Program-made: the position numbers and the translations under genes | NCBI GenBank assembly: GCA_026693085.1 | Contig: JAPLNB010000381.1 | Location: 23,404-87,403, forward strand | Length of the DNA: 64,000 nt | Reading direction: 5' to 3' | DNA from: Planctomycetota bacterium | GTDB taxonomy: Bacteria; Planctomycetota; Phycisphaerae; Tepidisphaerales; Tepidisphaeraceae | In this document: positions 8,078 through 17,500 of the stretch, piece by piece | How positions within the stretch are numbered: the first letter of the stretch is position 1 | How the letters are laid out: each line of letters opens with the position of its first letter | Notes under the pieces: model-generated | Database searches by the model: none | Seen by the model: only the letters and a program-made list of their open reading frames with translations | What the model was told of the DNA's origin: nothing

Positions 8078-8746
8078 ATGTTGGCCAAGTACAGACTCTT
8101 CGGACTGGCGGTGCCCCTGGCACTACTGGGGATCCTGGCCGCATCGTGCGCGGTATTCTGGTCGCTGGTGGCGCAGTGGACGACGCGCCGGCGGTGGCTG
8201 GCCATGTCAGACTGGGCAGACGTCAACCGGCTTGCGTTGCGCAAGGGCGATGAAGCGTCCGTGCCGGACGCTTTGAAATCGCTCGGATGGGAGCCGGCAA
8301 AGGCGCTGCTGTCGCTCAGCGACAGCGACACGACGATCGTGCAGGTGGAAGCGGCGGCGCTACCGGGCAAGGCGACCCAGGGGCAGCGGACGCGATGGAA
8401 TCTTTTGATCAGAAACGCAGGCTCGTCCTGGCCAATCGTCGGCCTGCGGCCGGCGGTGCACATCAATAGCATTCTGGACTATCTGCCGCCCGGAAGCGTG
8501 CAAGCGATGGCGCCGGGAGAGCGATTTGTCCTCTACGCCAGCCAAACAACCGCGGGGCGGACGCTGGCCCGGTCATCGGCCAGAGCACTCTTGCCGCCAG
8601 ATGTGGGGATGATGCTCGCCGGAGAAAGCCTGGTGCTCGATTTCTCCACCCGGCCGTTTGATCCGCTGGAATTGCAGAGGATGGATGCGCTGGCCAAGCA
8701 ACTCGTAGCGCATCTCCAAGCTTCAGCCGCCAGGGGACGGAACTGA
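8078..8746 (+). CDS. Single-pass membrane protein of unknown function
   Basis: 222 residues from ATG 8078; an in-frame GTG lies at 8060. One strong N-terminal transmembrane helix (about 5-30, GLAVPLALLGILAASCAVFW) is followed by a soluble domain of mixed strand and helix character with no motif I recognise. The 3' end overlaps the 3' end of the convergent metallophosphoesterase gene by 24 bases. TAGAAT at 8064-8069 may be a -10 element; if so, the transcript would be nearly leaderless from the ATG. Confidence 0.6.
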   Translation: MLAKYRLFGLAVPLALLGILAASCAVFWSLVAQWTTRRRWLAMSDWADVNRLALRKGDEASVPDALKSLGWEPAKALLSLSDSDTTIVQVEAAALPGKATQGQRTRWNLLIRNAGSSWPIVGLRPAVHINSILDYLPPGSVQAMAPGERFVLYASQTTAGRTLARSSARALLPPDVGMMLAGESLVLDFSTRPFDPLELQRMDALAKQLVAHLQASAARGRN

Positions 8747-9586
8747 GCAAACCCGAGGCTTGGGCGCCGGGGTTTGCCAGATGTCGCCGACCTTTTGGTA
8801 GCGGGTAACCGACGTTTCAACAAAACGATTGGCCGCCCAACTGCGGGCGGTGACCGTGACATCGCCGCCATTTATTGCGATGACATTATATGCATTGGGC
8901 TCGCGGCGGAGGCGAGTGGAGATGGTGGAACCGGCCTGCACAGAGAGGATCGAGCAGTTGATCGTTTCGTAGTGCGGGCGGACGTCGCCGCTGTAACTGG
9001 TGTGGAGATGGCCAGCCAAAAGCATGTCAACGCCGCAACGCCGCAGCACGTCAAGCGCCGCAGGCGCTCCGCCGACAATCCCGTGAACGCGCCGGCGCGG
9101 CGGCGGGATGAACGGGTGGTGCGTCACGACGATCTTGAACACGCCGGCTGGAATCCCGCTGAAACACCGCTCCACTTCGAGCAATTGCTCGGCCGAGATC
9201 CGCCCATCGCGCCAGAAACCCTTCCAGCTCCACATCCACGAACGGGCGGTGTTGATGCCGAGGACCGCAATGGCATCATCACGGTAAAAGGGGGACAAAT
9301 CGGCCGTGATGTGCCGGCGGTAACGATCCAGGGGAAAATAGAAACGGCGGACAACGTCAAAAAGGGGAACGTCGTGGTTGCCAGGCACGACGATCTGCGG
9401 GCGAGGAAGACCCGCGAGGTAGTCAGCGGCCGCGGCGTACTGCCGCCGCCGACCCCGCTGTGTCAGATCGCCGCTGACCACCAGCAGATCGGGCGCAACA
9501 TCCCGCAGCTCCGCACCAAGCGCCTCGGCAATCGGAGCATTGACGCTGCCGAAGTGCAGATCGGAAATGTGGGCAATGATCGGCAT
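8723..9586 (-). CDS. Calcineurin-like metallophosphoesterase
   Basis: 287 residues. All core motifs of the two-metal phosphoesterase fold are present in order: ISDLHFG (DxH), VVSGDLTQRG (GDxxxRG-like), VPGNHDVP (GNHD), VVTHHPFIPP and AGHLHTSYSG (GHxH). The overall shape resembles Icc/CpdA-type 3',5'-cyclic-nucleotide or related phosphodiesterases, but the substrate cannot be read from sequence. No signal peptide. ATG 9586 was chosen; an in-frame TTG at 9601 is possible. Overlaps the convergent membrane protein gene. Confidence 0.85.
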   Translation of the reverse strand: MPIIAHISDLHFGSVNAPIAEALGAELRDVAPDLLVVSGDLTQRGRRRQYAAAADYLAGLPRPQIVVPGNHDVPLFDVVRRFYFPLDRYRRHITADLSPFYRDDAIAVLGINTARSWMWSWKGFWRDGRISAEQLLEVERCFSGIPAGVFKIVVTHHPFIPPPRRRVHGIVGGAPAALDVLRRCGVDMLLAGHLHTSYSGDVRPHYETINCSILSVQAGSTISTRLRREPNAYNVIAINGGDVTVTARSWAANRFVETSVTRYQKVGDIWQTPAPKPRVCSVPSPGG

Positions 9587-9785
9587 GGCTTGGGTGCTCA
9601 ATCCTGAGCAATCGGGGGATTCTAGCGTGGCGGCGGATGCCAGGGATCAGCGGCGGCGGCAAATCCAGCGATTTTCATTGCTGAACAAGCTGCCAGGAGG
9701 TAGACTTTAGGCGTATTGGTCCTCGGACCGGCGGCACATCTGCCACAGGCAATGGATGTACGTTTCTCAAATCAGGTGCCAAGCC

Positions 9786-10499
9786 ATGCGCGGTCGAAAA
9801 GCTTTCACGTTGGTCGAGCTGCTGGTAGTGATCGGTATCATTGCGGTGCTCATAGCGATTCTCTTGCCGGCCCTTCGCCGGGCGCAGGAGCAAGGCAAGC
9901 GAATCTTCTGCATGAACAACCACAAGCAATTGCTGATGGCGGCGCGGCTGTACGCGGAAGATTGGAAAGGCAGACTGCCGTTCACCAACTCGAATAATCA
10001 CGAGACCGCCGGCAATGGCTGGAAGAAGGGAGGATGGCTCTACTTGGCGCCCAACAAGACCAAGCAAGAGGACGTGGAAACCGGCACGCTCTGGAAGTAC
10101 CTGCGAAACTACAAGATCTACCACTGCCCGTTCGATGAACAGCCTTATTTGCCGCTGAATTCGGTCCACACCCTGACCAGCTACTGCATGAACTACCACA
10201 TCGCGCAGGAGAACACCCCGCCATGGCTGTCCTTCAAGATTACTCAATTCAAGGCAACCGATGTGCTGTTCTGGGAAACCGACGAAAAAGGCGATCCGGG
10301 GGGCTACTGGAACGATGGCAACAACACCTACGACCAAGGTATCACCGCCCGACATGGAAGCAAAAACTTAAAAAAATCGGCCGGTGCGATTGTCGGATGC
10401 GTCGGGGGCCACGCGGAGTGGCTGACCGTAAGGCGGTTCGAGGAAGAGGCCGTCAGAAGAGGCGGCCGCGTGCTGTGCAGCCCGATCTATCGCAGATAA
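9786..10499 (+). CDS. Prepilin-type (FTLVELLVVI) secreted protein
   Basis: 237 residues from ATG 9786 (MRGRKAFTLVELL). A short basic leader, the prepilin peptidase/methylation site before FTLVELLVVIGIIAVL, and a hydrophobic helix (about 7-30) mark a type IV pilin/pseudopilin-like protein. The ectodomain has Cys residues (IFCMNNHKQ, YHCPFDE) and a terminal VGGHAEW resembling the H-x9-DG-type ending of planctomycete and verrucomicrobial paralogues. It is diverged from the three tandem copies at 21.5-23.9 kb. No assembly ATPase or platform gene is nearby. Confidence 0.85.
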   Translation: MRGRKAFTLVELLVVIGIIAVLIAILLPALRRAQEQGKRIFCMNNHKQLLMAARLYAEDWKGRLPFTNSNNHETAGNGWKKGGWLYLAPNKTKQEDVETGTLWKYLRNYKIYHCPFDEQPYLPLNSVHTLTSYCMNYHIAQENTPPWLSFKITQFKATDVLFWETDEKGDPGGYWNDGNNTYDQGITARHGSKNLKKSAGAIVGCVGGHAEWLTVRRFEEEAVRRGGRVLCSPIYRR

Positions 10500-10518
10500 C
10501 CAGCCGCCGCACAATCCT

Positions 10519-10782
10519 TCACTGATGGGCGTGGCCGCCACGCCCCTGGCTGAAGCCGGTGGCACGGTAGCCCGCCTGCACCACGGTGTCCATCAACGCC
10601 CGCACAGTCACACTCGCCGGATCGTACAGCACCGACGCCTGCCCGCTGGGGAAATCGACCTCAACCTCATGCACCCCCGGATTCGCCTGCAACGCCTTGG
10701 TGATTGCCTGCTGGCAGCGGTGGCAGTGCATCCCCTCAATCTTAATCAAGACAAGTTGGTCACCGCTAACATCGTCAGCCAT
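10519..10782 (-). CDS. Heavy-metal-associated (CopZ-like) metallochaperone
   Basis: 87 residues, a single ferredoxin-like HMA domain. The metal-binding loop GMHCHRC (CxxC) is at about 18-24, followed by the expected alternating strands and helices (VHEVEVDFPSGQASVLYDP; ALMDTVVQAGYRA). The C-terminus is His-rich (GRGGHAHQ), which could add metal ligands. It probably carries Cu(I) or a similar ion in the cytoplasm. No P-type ATPase or metal-responsive regulator is adjacent. Confidence 0.88.
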   Translation of the reverse strand: MADDVSGDQLVLIKIEGMHCHRCQQAITKALQANPGVHEVEVDFPSGQASVLYDPASVTVRALMDTVVQAGYRATGFSQGRGGHAHQ

Positions 10783-11152
10783 GATGTGAACTCCGCCGAG
10801 ATCTGATAAAGCGAGTGCACAGCATACGCGAACCGCCGACCTGCGGCAACGGGTCGCGCCAACTCAAAAGGCACGGGCTTTTTTATTTACTAATCGATCA
10901 CTGTGAGTGCTGTTCAAATCACTCACCGCATCCGGTCGCTGGCAGAAGGCAAATGGCCGCCGGAAGCGACCAACGATGCCCTCGCATATCGATCCCGTCC
11001 GTCGTCACGATGGAGCTGCGGATCGGACACCATAGCCCGCGGCTGGTGCTCGGATAAAGCGTCAGTTGTTTTTTTTTCGCCTATAATCCCCTCATAATGA
11101 AACCCTGCACAGACTGGCTTTTGCACCCGATCGAACGTAACTTTTATCCGCA
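10783..11152. other. Intergenic region upstream of trpG
   Basis: 370 bases without a convincing gene. Short open frames exist but lack ribosome sites and recognisable sequence. The segment contains a weak AAAAG/CTTTT hairpin near 10869-10885 and the -10-like TATAAT before trpG. Confidence 0.5.
11082..11087 (+). promoter_or_regulatory. -10 element candidate for trpG
   Basis: A perfect TATAAT lies 65 bases before the trpG start, after a run of nine T's. No good -35 at 16-18 bases was found. The trpG start itself has no obvious ribosome site. Confidence 0.35.
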
Positions 11153-11722
<570 letters not shown>

Positions 11723-11860
11723 TGCTCGCGGAAACATTGGCCTGGCGCCAGACTCCTCTCAACAATTCCCTTGCCAGTCAGGTAGAGCCATTGTAAGAAC
11801 GCCTTGGCGGGCGCTGGTTGCCGGGCAGACCTTTCATAAGAGTATCAACAGAGAAGTCCT

Positions 11861-13417
11861 ATGCCGGATCGCATGCGTGCTAACAAGCCCCTTGGGAGAA
11901 TCGTTTTCGTTTTTCTGGTTTGCCTCCTGGCGGCCGGCCAGGCAAGCCAAGCAGCAACCGCAAAGAACATCATTCTCCTGATCTCCGATGGCGCCGGCTA
12001 CAACTGCTTCGAGGCGGCCAGCTATTACCAGTACGGCCGAACCGGCCAGCAGGCATACGAGCAGCCGGGCTGGGTCAGCTACGGCTGCCGCACCACCCCA
12101 TTGACCCGCGTCACCAAGCCCAACGGTGAAGAGCAACAGGACACCGATATCCTCTACGATCCGGCCAAGGCCTGGGACAAAGCGGCGGAAACAGTCTTCG
12201 ACCGCAACAACAACCCCCCCGGCACCGGGCCCTTCAAGGGCTACAACTTCCTCAAGACCACCTACACCGACTCCGCCTCCGCCGCCAGCGCTCTGGCCTC
12301 GGGCGTCAAGACCTACAACACCGCCATCGGCTACGCCAACGGCCCCGATCCCGACGGCAAACCCCTCCTGCGCCAGACCATCGCTGAACTGGCCAAGAGG
12401 CGCGGACTGTCCACCGGCGTCATCACCAGCGTCCCCTGGAGCCACGCCACCCCCGCGAGTATCGGCGGAGTCCACAACGCCAACCGCGACCATTACGAAG
12501 CCATCGCCAACGAAATGCTCGACAGCAGGCACCTCGACCTGATCATGGGCGCTGGCCATCCCGAGTTTGACGACAACGCCGCGCCGCGCGAGCCGATGAG
12601 GAAAACCGACTACAAATACGTCGGCGGCCCCGATACCTGGAAGCAGCTCGTCGATGGCAAGCACCGCGGCCTCTGGAAGCTCGTGCAAACCAAAGCCGAG
12701 TTCGAGACGCTGATGAATGGGCCCACCCCCGCCAAGGTCGTGGGTACCGCCCAGGCAGCCAACACGCTCCAGCAAGGCCGCCGCACGCGCGACTGGAACT
12801 CCGATGGATACACCGATGATCTCGATAAACGAGTGTCCCCCGCCTATGGCGACCCCTTGAATCAGGCCGTCCCCACCCTCCAGACCATGACCCGCGCCGC
12901 CCTCAACGTCCTGCACAACCGCCGGACCGGTTTCTTTCTGATGATCGAAGGCGGCGCCGTCGACTGGTGCAATCACGCCAACCAGCCCGGCCGAATGATC
13001 GAGGAAATGTCCGACTTCAACAACGCCATCCGCACCGTTGCCGATTGGGTCGAAACCCACAGCAACTGGGATGAAACACTGGTGATCGTCACCGCCGACC
13101 ATGAGACCGGCATGCTCTTTGGGCCCGAGTCCCACAAGGTCGCATTCGACCGCATCGTCAACAACGGCGCCGGCAACATGCCCGGCATGCGCTACAACTG
13201 CATGAACCACACAAACAGCCTTGTGCCGCTGTTTGCCAGGGGCGTGGGCACTGATCTGTTCGATCAGCGCCTCCTGGGCTACGACCTCAAGCGCGGGGCT
13301 TACGTGGACAACACAGATGTGTTCGAGGCAATGAAGAGCGTGTTGCCAAAAGCGAAGAAGGTCAAATCCCCCGCCGACGGCGGCAAAAAATCCCGCAAAA
13401 AATCCCGCGAAGAATAA
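11861..13417 (+). CDS. Alkaline phosphatase (PhoA family), secreted
   Basis: 518 residues. An N-terminal signal peptide (hydrophobic FVFLVCLLAAGQASQA, cleavage near residue 35) is followed by NIILLISDGAGYN, with the first metal-ligand Asp. The phosphorylated Ser lies in TDSASAASA, and further ligands are in HATPASIGG, the FFLMIEGGAVDWCNHAN segment and VTADHETG; a last His lies in CMNHTNSLVP. The set matches PhoA-type periplasmic phosphomonoesterases. The C-terminal 25 residues are very Lys-rich and not part of the fold. Start ATG 11861; ATG 11873 is possible. Convergent with mgtE, with a 3-base gap. Confidence 0.9.
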   Translation: MPDRMRANKPLGRIVFVFLVCLLAAGQASQAATAKNIILLISDGAGYNCFEAASYYQYGRTGQQAYEQPGWVSYGCRTTPLTRVTKPNGEEQQDTDILYDPAKAWDKAAETVFDRNNNPPGTGPFKGYNFLKTTYTDSASAASALASGVKTYNTAIGYANGPDPDGKPLLRQTIAELAKRRGLSTGVITSVPWSHATPASIGGVHNANRDHYEAIANEMLDSRHLDLIMGAGHPEFDDNAAPREPMRKTDYKYVGGPDTWKQLVDGKHRGLWKLVQTKAEFETLMNGPTPAKVVGTAQAANTLQQGRRTRDWNSDGYTDDLDKRVSPAYGDPLNQAVPTLQTMTRAALNVLHNRRTGFFLMIEGGAVDWCNHANQPGRMIEEMSDFNNAIRTVADWVETHSNWDETLVIVTADHETGMLFGPESHKVAFDRIVNNGAGNMPGMRYNCMNHTNSLVPLFARGVGTDLFDQRLLGYDLKRGAYVDNTDVFEAMKSVLPKAKKVKSPADGGKKSRKKSREE

Positions 13418-13420
13418 GAC

Positions 13421-14413
13421 TCACCCCAGAATCCACCCCGCCAGATTGAAATAGAACAGCAGCGTCGCCACATCCGCCGTCGCCAGCACGATCGGCCCCG
13501 CCGCGATCTTCGGGTCCCCCCGCAGCGCCCGCACCGCCGTTGGCAGCAGTATCCCCAGCAGACACGCCGTGATGATCGCCAGGCAGATGCTCAGCCCAAT
13601 GGCCACCGCGACCGCTGGCTGCCGCTTCCACACCCACGCCACAATCCCAACCACCAGCCCCGACGCACACCCCAGGAGCATCGACGTCAGAAACTCCGTG
13701 CCCACCGATCGCAACGTCTTCCGCCAACCCGCATGCCGACCGTGGAGCGATTGGAGCGTCAGCGTCATCGACTGCACGCTCACGCTCTCCGCCAGCGCCA
13801 AGACCACCGGGATGAACAGCGCCAGCACGATCACCGAATCGAGAAACCGTTCATACCTCCCCGCCAGGAACGCGCACGCGATCCCCCCGCCGATGTTGCA
13901 CAGCAGCCACGGAAAGCGTTCGCGAAACGCCACAAATGGCGACATCCGCCGTCCCATCGCCAGCCGCACGCCGATCAATTGAAAGACGTCCTGCGCCGAC
14001 TGCTTCTCGCTGACGTCAAACATCTCCTCCGTAAAAAGACTCACATCCACCACCCCCATCAGCCGGTTCTCACTGTCCACCACCGGAAACGCCAGTAGCC
14101 GGTGCATGACAAAAAACTCGCACGCTTCCAGCACCGTCATCGTGTCGGGGATACTGATGACGTTCGTCACCATGATCTGACCGATGCGCACATCCGGCGC
14201 ACTCATCAGCAGCCGCCGCGTCGGAACCACGCCCACCAGACGCCGCTCGCCATCCACGACATAGAAGTAGATGATTTTCTCCGCCAGTTGCACCGAGCGA
14301 AGATGCTCCAGGGCCGCGGCAACCGTCTGATCCCCCAGCAACGCCGTGTAATCCCGCCGCATGTATTGGCTGACGGGTTTCTCCAATTCATCCTGCCGAA
14401 GCATCGTAGTCAT
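13421..14413 (-). CDS. mgtE: Short MgtE-type magnesium transporter
   Basis: 330 residues. Two CBS domains (about 10-130; GVVPTRRLLMS, GVVDVSLFTEE) are followed by five predicted transmembrane helices with MgtE-like signatures (FIPVVLALAESVSVQSMTL; LATADVATLLFYFNLAGWIL). The N-terminal superhelical MgtE_N domain of full-length transporters (about 450 residues) is absent, so cytosolic Mg2+ gating must rely on the CBS pair alone. The usual selectivity-filter segment GNSGTQS reads AESVSVQS here, so the ion carried is uncertain. Transcribed alone. Confidence 0.85.
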   Translation of the reverse strand: MTTMLRQDELEKPVSQYMRRDYTALLGDQTVAAALEHLRSVQLAEKIIYFYVVDGERRLVGVVPTRRLLMSAPDVRIGQIMVTNVISIPDTMTVLEACEFFVMHRLLAFPVVDSENRLMGVVDVSLFTEEMFDVSEKQSAQDVFQLIGVRLAMGRRMSPFVAFRERFPWLLCNIGGGIACAFLAGRYERFLDSVIVLALFIPVVLALAESVSVQSMTLTLQSLHGRHAGWRKTLRSVGTEFLTSMLLGCASGLVVGIVAWVWKRQPAVAVAIGLSICLAIITACLLGILLPTAVRALRGDPKIAAGPIVLATADVATLLFYFNLAGWILG

Positions 14414-14548
14414 TGCGGCCGATTATAGACGACCCACGCCCGAGCCACCCCTGTCAAAGCAGCTTCCGCGATCAAACGTGGCCTTGGCATATTGCACGAC
14501 CGCCGCCACCCTGTTAGCGTCCGCCAGTTCAGCGGAGGATGGCAGCTC

Positions 14549-17500
14549 ATGGGCAAAGCAGCAATTGCGTTCGTGCTGATCTGCGGCGTGGCAACCACCG
14601 TTCTTGGCGCAGCAGCCGAGGAATCCCTCTGGGGCAAAGAACCCATCGAGAACCAGACCGGCGCCCGAGCCGAAATCTGCCTCAACGGCATCTGGCGATT
14701 TATGCCCGCAGCCGGACCCGCAGCCAAACAACCCACCGCCGACTGGGGACACATCCGCGTCCCCGGCGATTGGCGCAACACCCCCGCACGCCCCGGCATC
14801 GTGAAAAAAGGCGCCGGCCCCGCATTCGCCGACTTCAAAAGCGATGAGCTGCCAACCGCCTGGTACGAGCGAGAGTTCATCGTGCCAAAGGAATGGGACG
14901 GCCGAGGCATCATGCTCGACTTCCAACGCATCAGCACCGACGCCATCGTCTTCGTCAACGGCAAACAATGCGGAACCCTCACCTGGCCCGGCAACCAAGG
15001 GTCCGTCGACATCACCAGCGCCGTCCAACCTGGCCAAGAGGCCCGCCTGCGTCTCCTGGTCGCCGCCACCGACGACGAAAAAGAAGCCGCCGCATTCCTC
15101 GCCACCACCGACCCCGCCGCGCTCAAGAAGAAGTCCCACCTCGAATCCCGCGGCATCATCGGCGATGTAACCGTCCGCAGGCGTCCCAAGGCCGCCCACG
15201 TCCGCGATGTTTTCGTCCAAACCTCCACACGCGAAAACCTCGTCCTCGTCGAATCCGAACTGAGCGGCATCAAGGAGCCCGGCGTCGTCCACATCGTCGC
15301 CAGAATGCTCGACGAAAACGGTCGCGAGGAAAAACGCTTCGAACGCGACATGGTCGTCGAAGCCACCGACCGCCAAATCGTCGCCGTCGCCTGGAAATGG
15401 CACAACCCCCGCCTCTGGGATTTCGCCAGGCCCAACCTCTACACCTGCAAGCTCCAAGTCACCGGCCCAGGCCTGGCCGATGAATTCGCCCAGCAATTCG
15501 GCTTCCGCGAGTTCTGGATCGATGGCCGAAAGTTCTTCCTCAACGGCGTCGAGTTTCGCCTCCGCCCCACGCTCGGCCTCGAACAGTGGAGCAACGTCGC
15601 CGGCACTCCCGAAATCCTCGAAGGCCAGATCGACGGCCTCATGCGCGCCGGCTACAACATCGAAGAGCATTGGCCCATCTCCCTCGGCACCCGCGGCGTC
15701 CCCAACTTCCGCTACATCCGCGCCGACATCGCCGACCGCAAAGGTTGGCCTCTGATGGGAGCCGCTGTCCCCGTTACCCCTTACATCGTGAGCCCCACCT
15801 ACAAGCTCCAATGGGAGGACAACGACAACAAGAAAAAGTGGGAAGCCGCCATGCTCGCCGACCTCCGCAAAATGCGCAATCACCCCTCCATCTTCATGTG
15901 GTCCACCAGCGCCAACCTCTTCGCCTTCGGCCAGGACCAGAACCCCGTCATGCTCGGCAAGAAAGACTGGACCAACCCCGATCCCTGGGCCGCCCGCGCC
16001 TGCAAATACGGGCAGGAAGCCGCCGATATCCTCAAAAAGCACGACCCCACCCGCCCCGTCTTCAACCACCACGGCGGCTACGTCGGCGACCTCCAAACCG
16101 TCAACATGTACCTCTGCATGCTCCCGCTCCAGGAACGAGAAGAATGGCCCACCTTCTGGGCCGACAACGGCCAAACCCCCTTCATCGCCATCGAGTTCGG
16201 CACTCCTCTGCACTGCTCCTTCATGCGCGGCCGCGTCGATTTCCCCCAGAATATCCAGACCGAACCCCTCATGACCGAGTTCTGCGCCACCTACCTCGGC
16301 AAAAAAGCCTACGAATCCGAGCCCAAAACCTATCGCGACGAAATTAGAAAGAAATTCGTGGACGCGCAGAAATACACCAACTGGCAAGGCAACACCGCCT
16401 TGGAAACTGCCCCCGCCTTTCAACAATTCCAGCACCTCTTCAGCACCAACACCTTCCGAAGCTGGCGCACCCTCGGCGTCACCGGCGGCATGGTCCCCTG
16501 GAACCTCGGCCACGGCTGGACTCGCTCCCCCGACGCCGACAAACCCGTCCCGCTACCCCCTGACCAGCCCGGCCAGCGCGGAACCCACGTCGATTCCGCC
16601 CGCAACGCCGAAATCAACTACCTCAAAGAAGGCCCCTGGAAAACCCTCCCCGCCGGCCAAGCCATCATCGCCAGCAACGGCCCAACCCTCGCCTGGATCG
16701 CCGGTCCCAAAGACGCCATCGCCGCCAAAGATCACAGCTTTTCCACCGGCCAAACCATCCGCAAACAAATCGCCATCATCAACGACACCCGCCAAGAACT
16801 CGACTATTCCTACGCCTGGCAAGTCCTCATCGCCGGCAAACCCACCAGCGCGCCCCGCACCGCCCAAGGCAAAATCGACCCCGCCAAAACCCTCCTCTTC
16901 CCCCTCGAATTCATTGCCCCCATGAAGCTCGACCTCGCCAACGCCCACGCCGAAATCCACCTCACCGCCAAGATCGGCGACCGCTCCCACGAAGACCGCT
17001 TCCCCTTCCGCGTCTTCAATCCACCCACGCCAACGCAGGACGAACTGTTCATCTTCGACCCCGTCGGCCAGACCACCAGAATGCTCCAGCAACAACGCTA
17101 CAAAACCCGCGAATGGAAAGGCGAACGCGACGCCAGACTCCTCATCGTCGGCCGCGAAGTCCTCTCACAAAACAAGAAGCCCAAGGCCGACCTCGAACCG
17201 TTCGTCCGCGACGGCGGCCGACTCCTCGTCTTCACCCAACAGCCCGATTGGATGCGCAAATCCCTCGGCCTGCGCATCGCCGAACACCTCCCCCGCCGAG
17301 CCTTCCCCGTCTCCGACTCCCACCCCGCCCTGGCCGGCCTCGACAGCACCGACCTGGGCGACTGGAACGGCGACAGCACACTCCTGGAAGCCCGCCCCGA
17401 CTATTTCAACGGCGGCAAACTCGGCGCCCACCAAGTCCCCTACTACGGCTGGCACTGGGGCAACCGCGGCGCCATCAGTTCCGCCGCCATCGAAAAACCC

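Noticed and set aside
7882..8472. N-terminal extension of the HEVGHH protein
   Set aside because: It would overlap the divergent membrane protein gene, and its sequence is low-complexity Ser/Ala/Arg without a ribosome site.
10815..11097. Short open frames upstream of trpG
   Set aside because: Under 85 codons, no ribosome site and no recognisable sequence.
11743..11756. CTGGCGCCAG palindrome after trpG as a terminator
   Set aside because: No loop and no T tract; only a short self-complementary site.
14423..16513. Long open frame of 696 codons on the minus strand
   Set aside because: It is opposite the GH2-like gene, is Gly/Ala/Glu/Val-rich with no motif, and has no ribosome site; it is a GC-bias shadow.
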